From assembly GCA_964645825.1 (NCBI GenBank), contig CAZXZY010000033.1:1-7524 (forward strand): a DNA stretch of 7,524 nt, given 5' to 3'. Positions 1 to 4,520 of the stretch are shown here, piece by piece. Below the pieces are notes generated by a model. The model was not told where the DNA came from, did not search any database, and saw nothing but the letters and a program-made list of their open reading frames with translations. A program made the translations under genes and the position numbers. Within the stretch, counting starts at the first letter, position 1; each line of letters starts with the position of its first letter. The DNA is from JABIAL01 sp964645825 (lineage in GTDB: Bacteria; Patescibacteriota; Patescibacteriia; UBA1558; GWA2-36-10).

Positions 1-54
1 AGCACTACACTGATAATGTAGGGGTCGGAGGTTCAAGTCCTCCCATGTCCACCA
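1..54 (+). tRNA. tRNA-Ile (GAU), 5' end outside the window
   Basis: The 3' two thirds of a tRNA are visible. The anticodon stem CTACA/TGTAG encloses the loop CTGATAA, giving anticodon GAT (isoleucine, AUC/AUU codons). A T-stem GGAGG/CCTCC with loop TTCAAGT follows, then the acceptor strand CATGTCC, discriminator A and an encoded CCA. The D-arm and 5' acceptor strand lie before position 1, so the gene is cut by the window edge rather than broken. It is the first visible member of a co-oriented four-tRNA cluster. Confidence 0.92.
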
Positions 55-70
55 TGATTTTTTACAATTA

Positions 71-145
<75 letters not shown>

Positions 146-164
146 TTAAATTTTTCAGATTTTT

Positions 165-241
165 CGGGGTGTGGCGCAGTTGGCTAGCGCGCGTCGTTTG
201 GGACGATGAGGCCGGAGGTTCGAGTCCTCTCACCCCGACCA
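165..241 (+). tRNA. tRNA-Pro (UGG)
   Basis: A complete cloverleaf is readable. Acceptor CGGGGTG pairs with CACCCCG, the D-arm is GCGC/GCGC, and the anticodon stem is CGTCG/CGATG. The loop TTTGGGA gives anticodon TGG, which can read all or most proline codons. The T-arm is GGAGG-TTCGAGT-CCTCT, then A and encoded CCA. The 5' C of the acceptor (C1-G72) is typical of bacterial tRNA-Pro. A 41-nt near-copy of its 3' half starts 17 nt downstream. Confidence 0.97.
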
Positions 242-257
242 AATTAAAATAAAAAAA

Positions 258-299
258 TGGACGATGAGGTTGTCCCGTTTTGCGGGATCACCCCGACCA
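258..299 (+). pseudogene. Duplicated tRNA-Pro 3' half with a substituted T-arm
   Basis: This stretch repeats the 3' half of the adjacent tRNA-Pro. GGACGATGAGG (259-269) matches 201-211 exactly and TCACCCCGACCA (288-299) matches 230-241 exactly. The two outer blocks have the same spacing in both copies, 58 nt apart. The 18 nt between them differ completely but still form a five-pair stem (GTCCC 272-276 with GGGAT 284-288, one G-T pair) and a seven-base loop in the T-arm position. The loop is GTTTTGC and lacks the TTC of a true T-loop. There is no D-arm or 5' acceptor strand, so it cannot be a tRNA alone. It may be an integration scar, a slippage duplicate or a decoy; its origin is not resolved by this sequence. 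Confidence 0.75.
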
Positions 300-310
300 T
301 TAGTTTTTTA

Positions 311-386
311 GCGGGTATAGTATAGTGGCTTATTATGCTAGCCTTCCAAGCTAGAGACGGGGGTTCGATTCCCCCTACCCGCTCCA
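311..386 (+). tRNA. tRNA-Gly (UCC)
   Basis: A complete cloverleaf is readable. Acceptor GCGGGTA pairs with TACCCGC, and the anticodon stem CTAGC/GCTAG encloses CTTCCAA, giving anticodon TCC (Gly, GGA/GGG codons). The T-arm is GGGGG-TTCGATT-CCCCC, followed by discriminator T and encoded CCA. It is the last tRNA of the cluster. The small hairpin right after its CCA end and the terminator at 436 probably define the 3' end of the precursor. Confidence 0.97.
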
Positions 387-400
387 GCCCTTACCAGGGC
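387..400 (+). other. Short hairpin abutting the tRNA-Gly 3' end
   Basis: GCCCT (387-391) pairs with AGGGC (396-400) around a TACC loop, beginning at the base after the encoded CCA. No T-run follows, so it is not a terminator by itself. It could mark the 3' trailer for precursor processing. The role is inferred from position only. Confidence 0.35.
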
Positions 401-435
401 AAAGTAAGTCTTATCGGAATTAAAGAAATAAAATT

Positions 436-456
436 CGCCTTAATAGGCGTTTTTTT
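436..456 (+). terminator. Intrinsic terminator of the tRNA cluster
   Basis: CGCCT (436-440) pairs with AGGCG (445-449) around a TAAT loop and is followed by seven T residues. It closes transcription from the tRNA genes. The same element, with one changed base pair, recurs at 2026-2045 after the next operon. Confidence 0.85.
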
Positions 457-457
457 G

Positions 458-469
458 TATAATTATAAT
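458..469 (+). promoter_or_regulatory. Tandem -10 boxes upstream of the membrane-protein operon
   Basis: Two perfect TATAAT hexamers lie back to back (458-463 and 464-469), immediately after the T-run of the tRNA terminator and 20-30 nt before the start codon at 489. No convincing -35 hexamer is visible. In such AT-rich DNA a -10 match alone is weak evidence, but the position directly behind a terminator and ahead of an operon supports promoter function. Confidence 0.45.
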
Positions 470-488
470 ATTATTAAATATAAACAAT

Positions 489-833
489 ATGAAAAAAGAA
501 CAATTAAAAGTTATGAAGTGGTTTGCTAGAATTTTAGCATTACTACTTCTATTATTTATCTTGCCTTTTTATTTTGGCTATGGAAATCCATTGCCATTTG
601 TAAATCCAGATTATACTTTTGGTGAAAATTTTGGATTAACTTTATTTCCACTTATTTTGATTGGACTAGCACTTGGTTGGAAATTTGAAAAATTGGGTGG
701 CTATTTAGTAAGCGCTACCATCGTGTTGGGGTTCATAGTTAGCCTGATAGCACAAGAAGATTTTTTCCCTATCACCATTCTTGTAGCTTTGATTCCAGGA
801 ATATTATATCTAATCGTTGCTTATAAAAAATAA
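489..833 (+). CDS. Small four-helix membrane protein, DUF7670-like
   Basis: The 114-residue protein is almost entirely membrane-embedded. Hydrophobic segments lie at about 12-31, 48-64, 70-88 and 95-111, and the C-terminus is basic (AYKK). The opening MKWFARILALL, the phrase IGLALGWKFEKLGG at the second/third helix boundary and the overall layout resemble the uncharacterised DUF7670 family. This is recognition by eye, not by search, and no function is known for that family. The start at 489 is the first Met. Met9 (ATG at 513) is equally plausible because neither has a Shine-Dalgarno sequence and homologues of this type often begin near the KWxAR motif. It is the first gene of a co-oriented run with the lipoprotein 20 nt downstream, so it probably shares a transcript with it. 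No catalytic residues are apparent. Confidence 0.8.
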   Translation: MKKEQLKVMKWFARILALLLLLFILPFYFGYGNPLPFVNPDYTFGENFGLTLFPLILIGLALGWKFEKLGGYLVSATIVLGFIVSLIAQEDFFPITILVALIPGILYLIVAYKK

Positions 834-853
834 GCTCAGATTACAATAAATAT

Positions 854-1489
854 ATGCTTAAAAAAATCATAATCTTATTTTCTTTATTATTTTTAGCTGG
901 GTGTTCAACCTCAAGTCAATTAGCTATCAACACTACGCCAACTGATTTAAATTCCAGAGAAGTTATAATAGAATATTTATTATCTCAAAAAGACTTTGCT
1001 TGGCAAACAGAAGAGGGTAGTAAAGACTTTTGTGCTTTTTATCCTTTTAATAAAACAAATGAAATGGAGGTCTATATCTGGACACGTTGTTCAGAGTTTA
1101 GTTTTGAAGAAGGAGTTTTGAAAGAATTATCTGGCTCTTCTGGACCAGCCAAATTAACATATTTAGGTGATGATAAGTTTTCACATCAAATTCCACGTGA
1201 TGGCGCTTTGTACAGTGATGATTTTGAAAGTATTTTCCCGAAAGAAATAAGAAAAGAAATGATTAATAACAAAGACCTTGTCTTGGTTAATCTAAATTCA
1301 GATTTGCTTGAAGAAGCAAAGAGATATTTTGAGGTAGAAGATTTTTTGGAAACCCCAGATTCTTTTATTCAACATTGCGAAAAAGACAGTGATTGCATCA
1401 CGCCTTTTAATTATCTAGTTCGTTCTAGCTGTCCTTATGAATCAGAGTGTATAAACAGTATGTGTGAGGTAGTTTGTAATTTAAATTGA
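854..1489 (+). CDS. Secreted lipoprotein with C-terminal six-cysteine domain
   Basis: The 211-residue protein starts with a basic, hydrophobic signal peptide ending in the lipobox LAGC. Cys17 is the predicted lipid-attached residue, so the protein should sit on the outer face of the cytoplasmic membrane. A middle domain (about 33-105) holds Cys60 and Cys79 and the run EGVLKELSGSSGP, a composition seen in uncharacterised CPR proteins. The C-terminal 40 residues contain six cysteines (175, 181, 193, 199, 204, 208) in the order CEKDSDC, SSCP, ECI, MCEVVC. This suggests a compact domain with up to three disulfides. It lies 20 nt after the four-helix protein and 10 nt before the next gene, consistent with one operon. 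The leader is AT-only with no Shine-Dalgarno. The stop is UGA, which argues for the standard bacterial code. Function is unknown. Confidence 0.85.
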   Translation: MLKKIIILFSLLFLAGCSTSSQLAINTTPTDLNSREVIIEYLLSQKDFAWQTEEGSKDFCAFYPFNKTNEMEVYIWTRCSEFSFEEGVLKELSGSSGPAKLTYLGDDKFSHQIPRDGALYSDDFESIFPKEIRKEMINNKDLVLVNLNSDLLEEAKRYFEVEDFLETPDSFIQHCEKDSDCITPFNYLVRSSCPYESECINSMCEVVCNLN

Positions 1490-1499
1490 ATATAAAATT

Positions 1500-1997
1500 A
1501 TGAAAAAAATAATCATAGCAATTATTGCATTAGGTGTGATTTCAGGAGGGGTATATTTGTTAGGAGGATATTCTAAAGATGATAATAGTAATGCTCTTAC
1601 AGAAAAAGAGATTGTTTCTAGTTATACAATAACAAACGTTAAGGAGGTTTTTCTAATGGAGGACGGAGGAACGATAGGGGTTATTGCAGAAAAAAACAGT
1701 AACGAGGAATTTAAATTTTGTTTGGATGGTAGGATGCGAATGGGGTTTAATACGAGCGAGCCATATAATTTTTTTGTTAACGCCACATATCCCGATAGAG
1801 AAGGTGCTCAGGAATTAGAAACATACGGAGAAGAAGAAAGAGAGTTGTTGCAAGCTTTAAAAGATTGGTTAGAAGATAATTTTAGTGTAGAAAAAATTGA
1901 TGAATTTTATAAATCAGATCAGCCAGGAGATTTGACTGATGAAGAATTAATTGCTTATAAGCTAGTTAATCTTTTACAAAGAGTAGAGAAAAGATAA
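1500..1997 (+). CDS. Membrane-anchored acidic protein of unknown function
   Basis: The 165-residue product has one N-terminal hydrophobic segment (about 3-23) after MKK, with no lipobox and no clear signal peptidase site, so it reads as a signal anchor with the rest outside the cell. Residues 38-98 look strand-rich and include a single Cys74. Residues 99-165 are strongly acidic and helical (for example GEEERELLQALKDWLEDNF). I do not recognise a family. It follows the lipoprotein by 10 nt and is followed by an intrinsic terminator, making it the last gene of the operon. The start is the only sensible Met and has no Shine-Dalgarno. Co-transcription with two other envelope proteins suggests a shared envelope role, but nothing in the sequence names it. 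Confidence 0.8.
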   Translation: MKKIIIAIIALGVISGGVYLLGGYSKDDNSNALTEKEIVSSYTITNVKEVFLMEDGGTIGVIAEKNSNEEFKFCLDGRMRMGFNTSEPYNFFVNATYPDREGAQELETYGEEERELLQALKDWLEDNFSVEKIDEFYKSDQPGDLTDEELIAYKLVNLLQRVEKR

Positions 1998-2025
1998 AAT
2001 TTAGATATTATTAAAATAAAAAATT

Positions 2026-2045
2026 CGCCTTAACGGGCGTTTTTT
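2026..2045 (+). terminator. Intrinsic terminator after the envelope-protein operon
   Basis: CGCCT (2026-2030) pairs with GGGCG (2035-2039) around TAAC, followed by six T residues. One pair is T-G where the copy at 436-456 has T-A. The A-rich upstream flank and T-rich downstream flank also match that copy. Confidence 0.85.
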
Positions 2046-2088
2046 GTTTTGTTAGATTTTGTATTTATGAGCCTTATAGCTTGTTTTT

Positions 2089-2097
2089 TGATATAAT
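2089..2097 (+). promoter_or_regulatory. Extended -10 promoter of the sigma-factor operon
   Basis: TGATATAAT is a consensus extended -10 element (TGn plus TATAAT at 2092-2097). No good -35 hexamer lies 16-18 nt upstream, as is common for extended -10 promoters. Transcription would start near 2104, about 30 nt before the sigma gene, behind the terminator that ends at 2045. Confidence 0.55.
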
Positions 2098-2110
2098 GAA
2101 ATAAATATTA

Positions 2111-2122
2111 GAATAGATTGTA
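2111..2122 (+). promoter_or_regulatory. 12-bp motif shared with the leader at 3443
   Basis: GAATAGATTGTA here and GATTAGATTGTA at 3443-3454 differ at one base. Both lie just upstream of genes in the sigma module: this copy is 10 nt before the sigma start codon, and the other forms one arm of the hairpin before the secreted-protein gene. It may be an operator, an alternative promoter element or a leader RNA motif. AT-rich composition makes chance a real alternative. Confidence 0.35.
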
Positions 2123-2132
2123 GTATATATAA

Positions 2133-2705
2133 ATGAATGAAATCAACCAGCAAACTAAAGACGAAGAAATAGCTCAGGCTGTGCAGCAAGGACAGACCGA
2201 GTTTTTTGGTTTGTTAGTGACTAAATACGAGAAAGCGATGTTACGTTATGGCTATAAATTTTTATCCCAACGACAGGATATTGAAGATTTAGTGCAAGAT
2301 GTATTTTTAAAAGCTTATACTAATATTCAAAGTTTTGATGTTGAACGAAAATTTTCTTCTTGGCTATACAGGATAGCTCACAATACTTTTATTAATGCTC
2401 TAAAGAAAAAAGATAAACAGCCATTATTATTTTTTGATGCAGATACTTTGTTTCCTCATCCAATAGCAAAAGAAAAAACAGATAAGTTGATTGATGAAAA
2501 ACAGATTAAAGCGATGTTAGATAAATGTTTGCAGCAAGTAAGTATAAAATATCGTGAGCCATTAGTATTGTATTATTTAGAAGAATTAAGTTATCAAGAA
2601 ATTTCAGATATTTTACAAATTCCGATTTCTACAGTTGGTGTCAGAATAAAGCGCGGTAAAGAAAAAATCAAATCATTATGTAAAGATGAAAAATATGAAG
2701 TCTAA
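2133..2705 (+). CDS. ECF-type RNA polymerase sigma factor (sigma-70 family)
   Basis: The protein directs RNA polymerase to a set of promoters. Its 190 residues are the normal length for a two-domain extracytoplasmic-function sigma factor. Region 2 spans about 26-92, with the core-binding and -10-recognition helices in DIEDLVQDVFLKAY and FSSWLYRIAHNTFIN. After a linker of about 30 residues, region 4 (about 125-181) has the -35-reading helix-turn-helix in LSYQEISDILQIPISTVGVRIKRGKEKIK, which is nearly canonical. Regions 1 and 3 are absent, as expected for this class. The last 20 nt overlap the next gene, a membrane protein, which is the usual layout of a sigma/anti-sigma pair. An extended -10 promoter lies upstream, so the vegetative sigma probably drives basal expression; autoregulation is possible through the motif at 2111. 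Family assignment is firm; the inducing signal is unknown. Confidence 0.95.
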   Translation: MNEINQQTKDEEIAQAVQQGQTEFFGLLVTKYEKAMLRYGYKFLSQRQDIEDLVQDVFLKAYTNIQSFDVERKFSSWLYRIAHNTFINALKKKDKQPLLFFDADTLFPHPIAKEKTDKLIDEKQIKAMLDKCLQQVSIKYREPLVLYYLEELSYQEISDILQIPISTVGVRIKRGKEKIKSLCKDEKYEV

Positions 2706-3426
2706 TAAAAAATTAGTTGATAAAATTGAAGAACACATCAAGTCTGGGCAAGTTAAAATGAAAGCCAAGAGTCATTTTATCGTTAAGACAATTTTAAATA
2801 TTTTAGCTGGAGTCTTAATTGCTTTGGCGGCCACATTTTTACTAAGCTTTGTTTTATTTACTTTACGGATTAATGGTGTCTGGTTAATGCCCGGTTTAGG
2901 ATTCCAAGGTTGGCTAGCATTTTTTATTAATTTACCTTGGGTATTAATTCTATTGGGTCTATTATTTTTATTAAGTTTAGAATTTTTTGTTAAAAAATAT
3001 ACCTTTGCTTATCGTAAACCAGCTATCTATTCAGTTATAATCATTATTTTGGTAGTTGGCTTGGCTGGAATTTTAGTTGATCGCACTCCTTTACATAATC
3101 AATGGCTACAAAAAGCACATAAACATGAGCTGCCAATTGCTGGTGGATTTTATCGAGGTCATAAACAACCACCTAAAGAAAATGTACAAGTTGGTGTTAT
3201 GCAAAATACTAGTCAAGAAGGTTTTGAATTGATCAATAAAGAAAATCAAGTTATTTTTGTACAGATTACAGATAAAACCAGAATTTTTAGAGATCAAGTT
3301 TTATATAACAATGATTTAGTGATGGTTATTGGTCAGCAAGAAGGTGATAAATTTAAGGCCTTTGGTATTCGTAAAGTAGAACAAGATTTTCGGATAGATC
3401 AGCATCTCGAGCCAAAACATTTTTAG
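2686..3426 (+). CDS. Three-helix membrane protein, candidate anti-sigma factor
   Basis: The 246-residue protein has a basic cytoplasmic N-terminus (1-31) and three hydrophobic helices (about 33-59, 80-101, 112-131). An extracellular C-terminal part (132-246) follows if the N-terminus is inside. This tail begins with a His-containing stretch (H137, H145, H147, H159). It continues into a strand-rich segment (about 165-232) with the pattern VxITDKTRIF, then NNDLVMVIGQQEGDKFKAFGIRKV. That pattern resembles small OB-like barrels of the DUF5666 type; I recognise this loosely. The gene overlaps the sigma gene by 20 nt (11 nt if Met4 at 2695 is used), implying translational coupling. An anti-sigma role is inferred from this coupling and topology. 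No zinc-binding anti-sigma signature (HxxxCxxC) is present, so it would be a non-ZAS type. Confidence 0.85.
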   Translation: MKNMKSNKKLVDKIEEHIKSGQVKMKAKSHFIVKTILNILAGVLIALAATFLLSFVLFTLRINGVWLMPGLGFQGWLAFFINLPWVLILLGLLFLLSLEFFVKKYTFAYRKPAIYSVIIIILVVGLAGILVDRTPLHNQWLQKAHKHELPIAGGFYRGHKQPPKENVQVGVMQNTSQEGFELINKENQVIFVQITDKTRIFRDQVLYNNDLVMVIGQQEGDKFKAFGIRKVEQDFRIDQHLEPKHF

Positions 3427-3441
3427 AATGAAATAAATTTT

Positions 3442-3500
3442 TGATTAGATTGTATTAATAAGTAGACAAAGAAAAATAAGCTTATTTCACAGTCTAATTA
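3442..3500 (+). promoter_or_regulatory. Long hairpin leader before the His/Met-rich protein gene
   Basis: Bases 3442-3453 pair with 3489-3500 along twelve continuous pairs (two are G-T). Inside, AATAAG (3457-3462) pairs with CTTATT (3481-3486) around an 18-nt loop. The structure ends 18 nt before the start codon at 3519 and has no T-run, so it is not a standard terminator. It may set the ratio between the membrane protein and the secreted protein by stabilising or attenuating the mRNA, or at DNA level be a dyad operator. The left arm carries the motif also found at 2111-2122. Confidence 0.45.
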
Positions 3501-3518
3501 TTAATTAAAGAAAAAATT

Positions 3519-3980
3519 ATGAAAAAAGAATTAGGGTACTTAGCTTTAGGGGCGGTTATTGCTGGAACTGTTGTGAGTGGTCTAGTCCATGCGCAAACTA
3601 GTGATAGCGTCACTGATAAACAATTTGATCCAACTGTTTGTGAGAAAATGCACGAAGGAAAAATGTTTGGCCATCATGGTGATAAAACAGAATGGCTAGC
3701 TGAGCATGCAGAAATGTTTGGCATGACTATTGATGAGTTACAAACAGTATTAGATGACGGGCAAAGACCTCATGAGATTGCCGAAAGCAATGGAATTACT
3801 CAAGAGCAAATGCAGGAATTTATGCAAAGTAACATGAAAGAACACATGGCTGAATTAGTTGCTGACGGCACTATTACTCAAGAGCAAGCAGAGCAACGTT
3901 TGGAACATATGGAAGAAAAAGCAGGCAATATGGGCCGGCATGGTCATTTTCATAAGCGTGGTGGCCTGGAGAAAGAATAA
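3519..3980 (+). CDS. Secreted His/Met-rich helical protein, DUF2680-like
   Basis: The 153-residue protein has a clear signal peptide (basic MKKE, hydrophobic 7-23, likely cleavage after VHA at 25), so the mature form is about 128 residues outside the membrane. The body is helical: MFGMTIDELQTVLDDGQ, HEIAESNGITQEQMQEF and LVADGTITQEQAEQRLEHM match the style of DUF2680-type repeats (short helix pairs with an acidic-Gly turn and an ITQEQ helix start). The mature part holds ten histidines and ten methionines, clustered at 44-69 (MHEGKMFGHHG and following) and 138-145 (MGRHGHFH), plus one Cys41. This composition suggests metal binding, for example copper or zinc, but no defined site is proven. It lies 92 nt after the candidate anti-sigma gene, behind a hairpin leader, and may be either the module's sensor partner or its target. 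It has no strong Shine-Dalgarno (AAAG only). Confidence 0.85.
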   Translation: MKKELGYLALGAVIAGTVVSGLVHAQTSDSVTDKQFDPTVCEKMHEGKMFGHHGDKTEWLAEHAEMFGMTIDELQTVLDDGQRPHEIAESNGITQEQMQEFMQSNMKEHMAELVADGTITQEQAEQRLEHMEEKAGNMGRHGHFHKRGGLEKE

Positions 3981-3994
3981 ATAAAAAAACAGAA

Positions 3995-4034
3995 CAATAT
4001 AAAAACTCCGTTTTTTTGCGGAGTTTTTATATTG
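3995..4034 (+). terminator. Intrinsic terminator of the sigma module
   Basis: A perfect 16-bp inverted repeat (3995-4010 with 4019-4034) surrounds the loop TTTTTTTG. The core ACTCCG/CGGAGT is followed by five T and preceded by five A, so it can work in both directions. The right end of the stem shares TTG with the -35 box of the next gene's promoter. Confidence 0.9.
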
Positions 4035-4060
4035 ACAAAATAGTAAATAAATAATATAAG
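4032..4060 (+). promoter_or_regulatory. Near-consensus sigma-A promoter
   Basis: TTGACA (4032-4037, perfect) and TATAAG (4055-4060, five of six) are separated by the ideal 17 bp. Transcription would start near 4067, giving a leader of about 48 nt. This is the strongest promoter visible in the window and serves only the gene at 4115. Its -35 overlaps the preceding terminator stem. Confidence 0.82.
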
Positions 4061-4104
4061 TAAGGCATTCAAATATTAGTTCGTTATATAGTTTTACTTT
4101 TATC

Positions 4105-4110
4105 AGGAGG
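4105..4110 (+). promoter_or_regulatory. Perfect Shine-Dalgarno sequence
   Basis: AGGAGG lies four nt before the ATG at 4115 and fixes that start. It is the only full anti-16S match in front of any gene in this window; the other genes start behind AT-rich leaders without one. Confidence 0.85.
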
Positions 4111-4114
4111 AAAG

Positions 4115-4435
4115 ATGAGTAAGAATGTTAAGCAAGATCAGAGGCATTATATTGTAGAGATTGATTTTGCCGACCTGGGGTTTTATAGAGCAAATTTTAA
4201 GGGCAATGATAATGATAGCGTTTCTTCTAAATCAGTTGAGGGAGCTATAGCTAAGCTCTTCATGTTACTTCGTGCAAGCCTGAAACTTACAGAGGATGAG
4301 GTAAGGACGGTGAGTCATAGTGATGACGCTCAAATTCGTGAAGGTCTTGGAGAACTAGAATGTGAACTTGCTAAGCGTGGTGCTCAACTGGAGATTCACT
4401 TATTACTTTCAAAGAAGCGAAGAGTTGCTCAGTGA
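4115..4435 (+). CDS. Orphan 106-residue cytoplasmic protein with strong expression signals
   Basis: I do not recognise a family. The protein has no signal peptide or membrane helix. The apparent layout is two strands (HYIVEIDFADL and GFYRANFKGN, about 11-30), a Ser-rich turn (35-40), a helix (41-57), a charged stretch (59-72), a helix (73-88), a strand (QLEIHLLL, 91-98) and a basic tail (KKRR). The strand-strand-helix opening is vaguely like HicB or double-stranded-RNA-binding folds, but no diagnostic residue supports either and no HicA-like partner is next to it. It stands alone between two terminators, with a near-consensus promoter and perfect Shine-Dalgarno, so it is likely made at high level. 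Its codons look less AT-rich than those of its neighbours. The UGA stop is immediately followed by a terminator. It could be an abundant nucleic-acid or ribosome-associated protein, or an acquired gene. Confidence 0.8.
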   Translation: MSKNVKQDQRHYIVEIDFADLGFYRANFKGNDNDSVSSKSVEGAIAKLFMLLRASLKLTEDEVRTVSHSDDAQIREGLGELECELAKRGAQLEIHLLLSKKRRVAQ

Positions 4436-4443
4436 AATCACAC

Positions 4444-4470
4444 AAAGAGGGAAATGAAACCCTCTTTTTT
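4444..4470 (+). terminator. Intrinsic terminator of the orphan gene
   Basis: AAAGAGGG (4444-4451) pairs with CCCTCTTT (4460-4467) around AAATGAAA, with the T-run continuing to 4470. It lies eight nt after the stop codon at 4435 and faces the convergent terminator at 4478-4507. Confidence 0.9.
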
Positions 4471-4477
4471 ATTTAAC

Positions 4478-4507
4478 GAAAAAACAACCCCACATAGTGA
4501 GGTTGTT
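4478..4507 (-). terminator. Intrinsic terminator of the convergent small membrane protein gene
   Basis: Read on the - strand, AACAACC (4507-4501) pairs with GGTTGTT (4489-4483) and runs into six T residues (4484-4479). It lies 13 nt after the stop of the gene at 4521-4805, so the two convergent genes each have their own terminator in an 85-nt gap. Confidence 0.88.
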
Positions 4508-4520
4508 AATTATTTTTAAT

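Noticed and set aside
165..299. Intron in tRNA-Pro (5' half joined to the 259-299 copy)
   Set aside because: The first 3' half already completes a perfect tRNA, and the joined alternative would lack a proper TTC T-loop.
335..529. Open frame on the + strand starting in tRNA-Gly, 64 codons
   Set aside because: It begins inside a tRNA, crosses the terminator at 436-456 and overlaps the start of the membrane-protein gene in another frame.
1487..1499. UGA recoded as glycine (Gracilibacteria/Absconditabacteria code)
   Set aside because: UGA ends the lipoprotein gene 10 nt before an out-of-frame gene and ends the gene at 4435 just before a terminator, so it acts as a stop.
3106..3297. Open frame on the - strand inside the candidate anti-sigma gene
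   Set aside because: It is a shadow frame opposite a coding region, with no recognisable product or start signals.
4115..4435. HicB-type antitoxin or ribosome hibernation factor
   Set aside because: The strand-strand-helix start is suggestive, but no diagnostic motif or HicA-like toxin partner is present, so no such name is given.
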